Shown piece after piece: positions 57,428 to 64,000 of a stretch of 64,000 nt of DNA. This DNA is from Brevibacillus sp. JNUCC-41. Its GTDB lineage: Bacteria > Bacillota > Bacilli > Bacillales > DSM-1321. The translations under genes were made by a program, and so were the position numbers. The notes beneath the pieces were generated by a model. The model was given only the letters and a program-made list of their open reading frames with translations. It was not told the DNA's origin and did not search any database. The stretch lies in the NCBI RefSeq assembly GCF_014844095.1, contig NZ_CP062163.1:5303501-5367500 (forward strand). Reading direction: 5' to 3'. Position 1 is the stretch's first letter, and the number at the start of each line of letters is the position of its first letter.

Positions 57428-58766
57428 GTTGATCCCCCAATTCCTGCGCAAGTGCATCAATTTCTTCTTTTGTTCTAAGTTCAGTTACCGCGACCAGCAT
57501 ATGATCTTTCAGCTCAGGATAAACCGTCCCTAAATCGAAGCCGCCGATCATCCCTTTTTCAAAAAGGTTTTTATTGATTTCTGAAAACGAAGCAGGCAGT
57601 TTAATGACAAATTCATTAAATGAAGGACCGTCGAATATCACTTCCACCCCTTTTGCCATAATTGCTTTTTTCGCATAATGCGCTTTTTGAATATTTTGCA
57701 CAGCCATTTCTTTGACACCCTTTTTCCCAAGCGCGGTCATTGCGACAGAAGCTGCCAAGGCATTCAAAGCTTGATTGGAACAAATGTTGGATGTGGCTTT
57801 GTCACGGCGGATGTGCTGTTCACGAGCTTGAAGGGTCAGTACAAACCCCCTTTTACCATTTTCATCCACCGTTTGACCGACGAGTCGGCCCGGAACTTTC
57901 CGAACAAGTTTATTAGTAACGGCAAAATAGCCACAATGAGGTCCCCCAAATGCCGCTGGAATGCCGAATGGCTGGGCATCCCCCGTTACGATATCTGCAC
58001 CGAGTGCTCCAGGGGATGTCAAAGCTCCCAATGCAAGCGGGTTACTGGAAACGATAAACGTGGACTTGACACCATGAATGATTTCCTCCATTTCTTTCAA
58101 TGGCTCGATGCGGCCAAAAAAGTTCGGATATTGCACGATCACTCCTGCAATGTCATCATTCGCCAATTCCCTTAAAGCAGCTAAATCCGTCACACCGTCC
58201 TTATAAGGAATTTCGACCACTTCCACCCGTTGCCCTTTCGCATATGTCTTCACAACTTCCCTTGATTCAGGATGAACGGTTCCTGAAATGAGAATCTTCT
58301 TGCGCCGCGTCTGGCCAGAAGCAAGCATGGCTGCTTCGGCTAGTGCCGTCCCGCCATCATACATGGATGAGTTAGCTACATCCATTCCCGTCAATTCACA
58401 TATCATCGTTTGATATTCGAAGATTGCCTGAAGCTCGCCCTGTGAAATTTCTGGCTGATACGGTGTATAAGCCGTATAAAACTCAGAACGGGATAAAACA
58501 TGATCGACGATGACCGGTGCGTAATGATCATAGACACCCGCACCAAGGAAGGAAGCATAGCTTTTAAGGTCCGCATTCTTGGCAGCTAGCCTTGATAATT
58601 CTTTCATTAATGCAGGTTCCGATTTAGCAGGCTTAATATCGTATTCTCCTTGGAAACGAACGCTTTCAGGGATATCATTGAAAAGTTCTTGAGTAGAAGA
58701 TACCCCTATCACTTCCAGCATTTCTTGTTTATCTTGCTCTGTCATGGGTAAATAACGATGTTTCAT
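57420..58766 (-). CDS. gcvPA: Glycine dehydrogenase (decarboxylating) subunit 1
   Basis: Partner of GcvPB in the split bacterial P-protein. [18 protein letters not shown] at the start, [13 protein letters not shown] near 90, [18 protein letters not shown] near 118, [14 protein letters not shown] near 330. 448 residues. It follows gcvT by 17 bp in the riboswitch-controlled operon. Confidence 0.95.
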   Translation of the reverse strand: MKHRYLPMTEQDKQEMLEVIGVSSTQELFNDIPESVRFQGEYDIKPAKSEPALMKELSRLAAKNADLKSYASFLGAGVYDHYAPVIVDHVLSRSEFYTAYTPYQPEISQGELQAIFEYQTMICELTGMDVANSSMYDGGTALAEAAMLASGQTRRKKILISGTVHPESREVVKTYAKGQRVEVVEIPYKDGVTDLAALRELANDDIAGVIVQYPNFFGRIEPLKEMEEIIHGVKSTFIVSSNPLALGALTSPGALGADIVTGDAQPFGIPAAFGGPHCGYFAVTNKLVRKVPGRLVGQTVDENGKRGFVLTLQAREQHIRRDKATSNICSNQALNALAASVAMTALGKKGVKEMAVQNIQKAHYAKKAIMAKGVEVIFDGPSFNEFVIKLPASFSEINKNLFEKGMIGGFDLGTVYPELKDHMLVAVTELRTKEEIDALAQELGDQHE

Positions 58767-58783
58767 CTAATGACCATTCCCCT

Positions 58784-59890
58784 CTATTTACGTGGTTTTT
58801 TATAAAAAGGTGTTTGTATGATAACGGCTTTCAAACGCTTGGAACGGATTTCCACTTCTACTTCCGCATCCAGTACCGAAAATTCCTTATCGATAAGTAC
58901 CAATCCCACGTTTTTCTTCAACGTGGGTGATTGGGTACCGGTCGTGACCTCACCAATGACTTTATCACCGCTGTAGATCTTATACCCATGACGCGGAATG
59001 CCACGGTCAATCATTTCAATTCCCACAAGCTTGCGGGGAGCTCCATTCTCCTTTTGCTCAGCAAGAACGGCTTTCCCGAAAAAATCCGCTTCCTTATCCA
59101 CTTTCACTGCAAAACCAATACCGGCTTCTATCGGGGTGATGTCCGCTGAAAGCTCCTGCCCATAAAGCGGCAGTTTCGCTTCAAAACGCAGGGTATCACG
59201 AGCACCTAAACCAATCGGCTGAACCCCCTCTTCCTTTCCGGCTTCCATAATCGCCTTCCAAAGGGCAGGACCATTTTCACTGTCACTATATATCTCAAAA
59301 CCATCTTCACCAGTGTATCCAGTACGGGATACCAGCGTGGAGATACCGTTAATCAGGACATTTTCCTTGAACTTGAAAAATCCAATTTCACTTAAGTCAG
59401 TATTTCCCGATAGTTTTTGTAATATCTTTTCTGCAGATGGTCCTTGAAGTGCCAGCTGTGTATAGTCACTCGATACATTCGTAATTTGGACATCTTCCGT
59501 TAAATTAGCTTGAAGCCAATTGAAATCTTTTTCTGTATTCGCTGCATTGACCACGAGCAGATAGTCGTCCTCTGCCCTTTTATACACGATAAGATCATCA
59601 ACCGTGCCTCCGTTTTCATAACACATGGCGGTATATTGGGCACCGCCCTGCTGCAGCTTTGATATATCATTAGTGAGCATTTTCTGTAAAAAGGAAAGGC
59701 TCCCAGGACCCTTAACATCGACTTCCCCCATATGGGAAACATCGAATAACCCCGATTTTGTACGTACGGCTTCATGTTCGTCCTTGATACCCGAAAATTG
59801 GACAGGAAGTTCCCAGCCGCCAAAATCGATCGTTTTACCTCCGTATTCACGATAAACCTCGAATAGTGGTGTTCTTTTTAAATTGGTCAA
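58784..59890 (-). CDS. gcvT: Aminomethyltransferase (glycine cleavage T-protein)
   Basis: Moves the methylene group from aminomethyl-GcvH to tetrahydrofolate, releasing ammonia. Typical [17 protein letters not shown] near residue 13, [14 protein letters not shown] near 50 and [17 protein letters not shown] near 232. TTG start at 59890 after AAGGGGG. 368 residues. First gene behind the glycine riboswitch. Methylene-THF formed here is the substrate of FolD. Confidence 0.95.
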   Translation of the reverse strand: MTNLKRTPLFEVYREYGGKTIDFGGWELPVQFSGIKDEHEAVRTKSGLFDVSHMGEVDVKGPGSLSFLQKMLTNDISKLQQGGAQYTAMCYENGGTVDDLIVYKRAEDDYLLVVNAANTEKDFNWLQANLTEDVQITNVSSDYTQLALQGPSAEKILQKLSGNTDLSEIGFFKFKENVLINGISTLVSRTGYTGEDGFEIYSDSENGPALWKAIMEAGKEEGVQPIGLGARDTLRFEAKLPLYGQELSADITPIEAGIGFAVKVDKEADFFGKAVLAEQKENGAPRKLVGIEMIDRGIPRHGYKIYSGDKVIGEVTTGTQSPTLKKNVGLVLIDKEFSVLDAEVEVEIRSKRLKAVIIQTPFYKKPRK

Positions 59891-59995
59891 AAAATGACCC
59901 CCTTCAGATTTTTTTTAAAATTAATTGGCTTCATTATCAAAAGCTTCTTGTCATTTCGCATCAGGTATATCCTGATTCATGCTGTGAAAAAAGCA

Positions 59996-60039
59996 CAAAA
60001 AAGGACAGAGAAAGCCCATTTGAGCTTTTTCTCTGTCCT
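59996..60039 (-). terminator. Riboswitch-controlled terminator before gcvT
   Basis: GGACAGAGAAA.../...TTTCTCTGTCC stem (60003-60039) with six U residues on the minus strand. It is the expression platform of the glycine riboswitch; glycine binding is expected to prevent its formation. Confidence 0.93.
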
Positions 60040-60212
60040 GAAACCTGAAAGTTTACCTATGTAATAGGTTTTCCCCTTTGGTGGCCGTCCCAAAACGGGC
60101 GGCGCTCTCCAGAGTTGCGTCCAATAAGAGTTCTTTTGCCTGAGAGATTCACTGCTAAGTTTGCTCCTTCGGCGCTACATCCGTAGTCTCTCCCCTTATC
60201 TTCACCCGCATA
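60040..60212 (-). ncRNA. Tandem glycine riboswitch (gcvT leader)
   Basis: Minus-strand signatures of both aptamers: GGGGAGAGAC, GCGCCGAAGGAGCAAAC, AATCTCTCAGGCAAAAG, then ACTCTGGAGAG, CCACCAAAGGGGAAAA and ACTTTCAGGTTTCAGG. Order, spacing and the following terminator match the B. subtilis gcvT leader, a known glycine-activated switch. It turns on gcvT-gcvPA-gcvPB when glycine is in excess. Confidence 0.96.
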
Positions 60213-60401
60213 TGAATGGTCTGCCAATGAAAGGAAGCGAAATAGCCCCAAGCATCGGTAAAACCTTTGAGCATCATCGAATGCATTCCCTGCCAATTCT
60301 CCTAAAACTTCAGAAACCGTTTGAGTGATCTCCTTCAGTAATCTTGGATAAATTAAGAGCCTATAGCCCATACTAAGAAAACGCGAACTGCAAAATCGAT
60401 G

Positions 60402-60418
60402 TACAAAGATTCTTTGTA
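60402..60418. promoter_or_regulatory. Palindrome in the gcvT-yqhH divergent region
   Basis: TACAAAGA-T-TCTTTGTA, a perfect 8+1+8 inverted repeat, 160 bp before yqhH and 190 bp before the riboswitch. No U tract. Possible operator; regulator unknown. The flanking 60213-60400 and 60420-60579 sequence shows no gene. Confidence 0.4.
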
Positions 60419-60579
60419 GCGTTTGGAAATTGAATTTTCTAAATATACTTATATCCTACCCTAAGAAACTTATCTCTGCAATATCTTTTGAAGATAAATA
60501 TTTTTCTTACTTCACATACAAAATGTTCGGGTTTTGACCCTTTATTAAGGAAATTATGATTTAAGAGGGAGTTATTTCT

Positions 60580-62268
60580 ATGAAAATCAATATATCCTTC
60601 AATTCTGAATGGAATGACGAGCTTCTGCAAAAAGTGGAAAATGACGGTCCATGGGGAAATTGGGAGCTTTATAAGCTGGCGGTTCAAATGGAGGAAAATC
60701 TTATTATCCCTGATTTTGAAGGTTTACAGGCGCCCAAACACCTTCCGCAGTTAACCCCGCTTCCCCATCAATTGGAAGCAGCAAAGCAAGTGGTGGAAAA
60801 GATGAATGGAAAGGCCATTTTAGCTGATGAGGTGGGGCTCGGAAAAACAATTGAAGCAGGCTTGATCCTAAAAGAGTATATGATTAGGGGCCTTGTAAAA
60901 AAAGTATTGATCCTTGTTCCAGCATCCCTTGTCACACAATGGGCGTTTGAATTGAATACCAAGTTTCATATACCGGCAGTCGTTCAGAGAAAAAGTTATG
61001 TTTGGGACTCCTGTGATGTGGTCATTTCATCCATCGATACAGCGAAACGCGCTCCGCATCGAGATATCATTTTCACTCAGGAATATGACTTCATCATTAT
61101 TGATGAAGCTCATAAACTTAAAAATAATAAGACGAAGAACTATGAATTCGTCCAAAATCTGAAAAAGAAATTTTGTTTACTCCTTACAGCCACTCCGATT
61201 CAAAATAAAGTCGAGGAGATTTTTCACCTCGTTTCGTTATTGAAACCGGGCCACTTGGGAAATGCTTCGCTCTTTTCGGAAAAGTATAAAGGGAAAGGCC
61301 GCAACATCATTGAAGATGAACACCTAAAGGAACTGGTCAATACTGTCATGATTCGAAACCGGCGGGCCGATACTGGCATTGAATGGACAAAACGGCATGT
61401 GGAAACCATCACCATTGAATTTTCTCCAACGGAACAGGCATTGTATGATGCTGTTTCCAAATTCAAGCCTATTTCGGATGGATCAAAAGGAAGCGCATTT
61501 TCAGCTCTCACTCTCCAAAGGGAAGCATGCAGCAGCAGAGAGGCGGTCTTTTATACTTTAAAGAATATGAAAGAAAAGTATGATCAGCCTTCCCCTGACT
61601 TTTTGGCAAAGCTTGATGATTTATTTTCTAAAGTGAATGAAACAGTCCAGAACTCCAAGGCTGAAAAAGCTTTGGAACTGATCAAGAAAATTGATGACAA
61701 AGTGATTATCTTTACCGAATACCGGGCGACTCAGCTATATCTCCAATGGTACCTACAGCAGAATGGAATTTCTTCGGTTCCTTTTCGAGGCGGTTTTAAG
61801 CGAGGAAAGAAAGACTGGATGAGAGAATTATTCCAAAAGAATATACAGGTATTAATTGCAACAGAAGCTGGAGGGGAAGGGATAAACCTTCAGTTTTGCC
61901 ATCACTTGATTAATTTTGACCTGCCATGGAACCCCATGAGGCTCGAACAGAGAATTGGACGGATTCACCGCCTTGGACAGGAAGAAGATGTGATGATTTA
62001 TAACTTCGCCACGAAAAATACAGTAGAAGAACATATTCTGAAGTTATTATACGAAAAAATAAATTTATTTGAAAAAGTAATTGGAGAATTGGATGATATT
62101 CTAACCAAACTGGATATTAACAACATTGAAGAATATTTAATCGATGTGGTCGGCGAGTCCAAAACAGAGGGCGAAATGAAGATCAAGATGGATAATTTTT
62201 CATCATTAATCCAATTCGCTCAATCCATGAAGGAAGGTGATGTTCATGCAGCAACGGGAAATTCATGA
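60580..62268 (+). CDS. yqhH: SNF2-family helicase YqhH
   Basis: DEAD-like SF2 ATPase of the SNF2 group. Walker A ILADEVGLGKTIEAG near residue 79 (shortened motif: DEVGLGKT), Walker B IIIDEAHKLKN near 174, TATPIQN near 206; the C-terminal helicase lobe holds FTEYRATQLYL near 372, ATEAGGEGINLQ near 426 and QRIGRIHRLGQ near 455. 562 residues without extra domains. The substrate is probably DNA-protein complexes; the cellular role is unknown. yqhG starts inside its 3' end. Confidence 0.94.
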   Translation: MKINISFNSEWNDELLQKVENDGPWGNWELYKLAVQMEENLIIPDFEGLQAPKHLPQLTPLPHQLEAAKQVVEKMNGKAILADEVGLGKTIEAGLILKEYMIRGLVKKVLILVPASLVTQWAFELNTKFHIPAVVQRKSYVWDSCDVVISSIDTAKRAPHRDIIFTQEYDFIIIDEAHKLKNNKTKNYEFVQNLKKKFCLLLTATPIQNKVEEIFHLVSLLKPGHLGNASLFSEKYKGKGRNIIEDEHLKELVNTVMIRNRRADTGIEWTKRHVETITIEFSPTEQALYDAVSKFKPISDGSKGSAFSALTLQREACSSREAVFYTLKNMKEKYDQPSPDFLAKLDDLFSKVNETVQNSKAEKALELIKKIDDKVIIFTEYRATQLYLQWYLQQNGISSVPFRGGFKRGKKDWMRELFQKNIQVLIATEAGGEGINLQFCHHLINFDLPWNPMRLEQRIGRIHRLGQEEDVMIYNFATKNTVEEHILKLLYEKINLFEKVIGELDDILTKLDINNIEEYLIDVVGESKTEGEMKIKMDNFSSLIQFAQSMKEGDVHAATGNS

Positions 62269-63046
62269 TTTTTTAAAAACTTACTTTAAGGCCAACGATT
62301 GTGAAATACTGGATAATGCGCCGACCCACCTTACAGTCCAATTGACGATTGAAATGGATAAAGAATTAATGAACAGACCCTTTTATTGGCATTATCTAGA
62401 AAAAACAGGTGGCGTTCCGAACCCAGCACAGATGACTTTCATTACCGATCCAGAACAGGCTCCATCCGATTTAAAGGGAGAAATGATTCATTTTGGCTCC
62501 CCACGCCTACATCAGATTATTCAATCAACCAAAAAGCTGGCAGGTTATACTAGACTTTTTGAGGATACTCCTCCACCAAAGGGCGGCGGAAATAATCCTT
62601 TGTTTCCTTGGCTGACCCTGAATGTGAAAATATCCTATCAATGCGACCGTAAAAAAGATACTTTCATGTCGATCGGATTGAATTTAATCTCGGGTGAAAT
62701 CATGGAAGGGTTTCACCATCGGGTTTTACCTGTAAAGGTCACCCCAAAAATACCGGATTACTCCTTTACGCTTTCACCTTTAATCATGCCCAAGAGTGGA
62801 TTGGCAAGACTGGATACATACATCAGGACCAGTTTCGAGGATGATGACCATTCCTGGGCGGAGGAAGCAATGCTGCGCTGGCAGAATGATTTGAATTTAT
62901 TGGAGCATTTTTACAAGGATATGGACGAAAAAAGTGAGAGTTATTATACCGAGAAAGAAGCACTAAAAGCCCAATATGAACCCAACATCAGAATATCCAT
63001 CATAAACGGAGGATTATTTTACCTTTCAGATAGGGCATTGGGATAA
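62246..63046 (+). CDS. yqhG: YqhG, conserved protein of unknown function
   Basis: 266-residue soluble protein, the same length and place as B. subtilis YqhG, always paired with the YqhH helicase. FYWHYLEKTGG near residue 48 and FGSPRLHQIIQS near 87 are readable landmarks. GGAAGGTG sets ATG 62246 as the start; it overlaps yqhH by 23 bp, so the two are coupled and likely act together. No known domain recognised. Confidence 0.88.
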   Translation: MQQREIHDFLKTYFKANDCEILDNAPTHLTVQLTIEMDKELMNRPFYWHYLEKTGGVPNPAQMTFITDPEQAPSDLKGEMIHFGSPRLHQIIQSTKKLAGYTRLFEDTPPPKGGGNNPLFPWLTLNVKISYQCDRKKDTFMSIGLNLISGEIMEGFHHRVLPVKVTPKIPDYSFTLSPLIMPKSGLARLDTYIRTSFEDDDHSWAEEAMLRWQNDLNLLEHFYKDMDEKSESYYTEKEALKAQYEPNIRISIINGGLFYLSDRALG

Positions 63047-63054
63047 GTATAGAA

Positions 63055-63097
63055 TGAAAAACAGATGTCCTAAGTTCGGGACATCTGTTTCATTTTT
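63055..63097. terminator. Bidirectional terminator between yqhG and yqzE
   Basis: AAACAGATGTCC/GGACATCTGTTT stem (63059-63090) with T-rich sequence on both strands. It includes the yqzE stop codon. Confidence 0.88.
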
Positions 63098-63275
63098 TGA
63101 TATTTTTCCTTACGAACATCGACAAAGCAAAAGGGACAATGCCAAACCAATGGGACATACCATGATTTTTATCCTCTTTTCTATGACGGCGCTTTTCTTT
63201 TCGTTCTTTTTTCGTCAGATTAAAATACTCGACAAGCTGCTGCGTCAGATATTTAATATAAGCGTTTGTAGACAT
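63090..63275 (-). CDS. yqzE: YqzE family protein at the end of the comG region
   Basis: 61 residues: YIKYLTQQLVEYFN near the N-terminus, a basic stretch (KKERKEKRRHRKEDK) and a hydrophobic tail SHWFGIVPFALSMFV. This fits YqzE, which lies after comGG in B. subtilis. Function unknown. A GGGTGATG site precedes the ATG. It is 117 bp from comGG. Confidence 0.82.
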   Translation of the reverse strand: MSTNAYIKYLTQQLVEYFNLTKKERKEKRRHRKEDKNHGMSHWFGIVPFALSMFVRKNIKK

Positions 63276-63391
63276 TTAAAATCATCACCCTAAGCAAAGT
63301 ATGCCCGGTTTACGCCCCTTTTATTCTTTCGCATGTACCCTGAACACGTGAACCTGTCGCGTACCATTAAAAAAAAGTGTTGATTTTCGTA

Positions 63392-63778
63392 TTACACAGC
63401 CTGTTTTTCCAACCATTCCTTCACTTGCCCAGCTTCTTTATCGTATTGAATGATGACCCTCCCTTCGCGATCATTTTTGGTCGTGGAAGAAAACTCGATA
63501 TATACGTAAGGACCTTCTTGTTTCATCAAGGAATACCGCACCACACCATTGGGATATGAAATTTCCCCCTGGATGATTTTTGGAATCTCTTCGCCCCAAT
63601 CTGCCGTCACATCCTTGATGGCTAGATGGACAAGGTGGTCGGCCACAAGCGATTCTTCCACTTCTTTATAAAACTTTTTATCAATGATAAACTGGTCTAT
63701 CATTAGTATCGTGAACATGATGAAAACACTCGCTACAATCATGACCATCGGAAAAACGACTCCTTTTTGATTATTCAT
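63392..63778 (-). CDS. comGG: ComGG, competence pseudopilus protein
   Basis: Minor component of the DNA-uptake pseudopilus. N-terminal hydrophobic helix (about residues 5-28, FPMVMIVASVFIMFTILMI) after a short basic leader; the rest is soluble and poorly conserved. ATG 63778 lies within the comGF 3' end (eight-base overlap), giving 128 residues; a longer frame begins at 63793. Identity rests mostly on order relative to comGF and yqzE. Confidence 0.82.
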   Translation of the reverse strand: MNNQKGVVFPMVMIVASVFIMFTILMIDQFIIDKKFYKEVEESLVADHLVHLAIKDVTADWGEEIPKIIQGEISYPNGVVRYSLMKQEGPYVYIEFSSTTKNDREGRVIIQYDKEAGQVKEWLEKQAV

Positions 63779-64000
63779 CGACTTTCGCAACATTCCTAAT
63801 GAATGGGTGAAATCTACGACTAAAAGTAGTCCCTGCTTTATCAGTTATATTTATTACAATGGCACCGCCATCCTTCTCAACCTGGAATTCAGAAATGTTC
63901 TGCAAGATGACCTCATGCCCCATTCCATTCACTCGTCTTCGGACCTTATCTTCATATTGTTCATACGATGATAATTGCTCACCTGAAAGCAAATATAATT
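63771..64000 (-). CDS. comGF: ComGF, competence protein (C-terminal part, runs off window)
   Basis: The last 76 residues of a frame that continues past the window edge. EDKVRRRVNGMGHEVILQN and ISEFQVEKDGGAIVINIT, then FSRRFHPFI, fit the C-terminal region of ComGF, a minor pseudopilin. It overlaps comGG. Partial, so start and length cannot be given. Confidence 0.8.
   Translation of the reverse strand, partial: LYLLSGEQLSSYEQYEDKVRRRVNGMGHEVILQNISEFQVEKDGGAIVINITDKAGTTFSRRFHPFIRNVAKVDE

Noticed and set aside
60057..60371. 104-codon minus-strand open frame over the gcvT leader
   Set aside because: Half of it is the glycine riboswitch aptamer; it has no ribosome binding site and no family pattern.
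1..64000. CRISPR array, prophage, transposase, tRNA or rRNA
   Set aside because: No regular short repeats with spacers, phage or transposase genes, or RNA gene signatures were seen on either strand.

Overview
The window is a chromosomal segment from an endospore-forming, low-GC Gram-positive bacterium of the family Bacillaceae. Gene order from comG through gcv, yqh, efp, spoIIIA, accBC, nusB, folD, xse, ispA, dxs, recN, spoIVB, spo0A, bkd, brxB, art and yqjA to mce/pccB follows the Bacillus subtilis yqh-yqi-yqj region, read on the minus strand. The methylmalonyl-CoA genes, a class II ribonucleotide reductase and a G+C-rich Bacillus intergenic repeat suggest a soil Bacillus outside the B. subtilis group, perhaps Peribacillus/B. 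simplex-like. That placement is inference, because no rRNA gene is present. Almost all genes are on the minus strand, so operons are read from high to low coordinates.

Layout. 1-21.6 kb: propionyl-CoA carboxylase beta (partial), methylmalonyl-CoA epimerase, the mini-protein Prli42, an L,D-transpeptidase, YqjA, the ArtPQR amino-acid ABC transporter, bacilliredoxin BrxB, MutA-MutB-MeaB, the branched-chain 2-oxoacid dehydrogenase operon (bcd-lpdV-bkdAA-bkdAB-bkdB) and its sigma-54 activator BkdR. 21.7-25.7 kb: YqzF, YqiK, Spo0A and SpoIVB. 25.8-38.3 kb: RecN, ArgR, YqxC, Dxs, IspA, XseB, XseA, FolD, NusB, YqhY, AccC and AccB. 38.9-44.1 kb: the complete spoIIIAA-AH operon. 44.4-49.9 kb: Efp, YqhT, YqhS, YqhR, YqhQ, YqhP and YqhO. 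49.9-54 kb: SplB, a small unrecognised protein and an adenosylcobalamin-dependent ribonucleotide reductase, lying where B. subtilis has mntR. 54.4-63 kb: LipM, YqhL, the riboswitch-controlled gcvT-gcvPA-gcvPB operon, YqhH and YqhG. 63.1-64 kb: YqzE, ComGG and the end of ComGF.

How the genes fit together. Valine and isoleucine are deaminated by Bcd and oxidatively decarboxylated by the Bkd complex. Their further breakdown yields propionyl-CoA, which PccB, Mce and MutAB-MeaB convert to succinyl-CoA. The ptb and buk genes of the B. subtilis bkd operon are absent. MutAB and the class II reductase both need adenosylcobalamin. Spo0A, SpoIVB, SpoIIIA and SplB cover sporulation from entry to outgrowth. 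AccBC, Dxs/IspA, LipM and Gcv supply lipid, isoprenoid, lipoate and one-carbon metabolism.

No CRISPR array, phage, transposase or tRNA/rRNA gene was found. The most unusual points are an apparent AUU start codon for spoIIIAD, a four-copy dispersed intergenic repeat (one copy with inverted ends, one between duplicated terminators), a degenerate active-site loop in YqhL, paired NrdR-type boxes before the class II reductase, and several palindromic promoter regions (art, accB, bkd, yqhQ).
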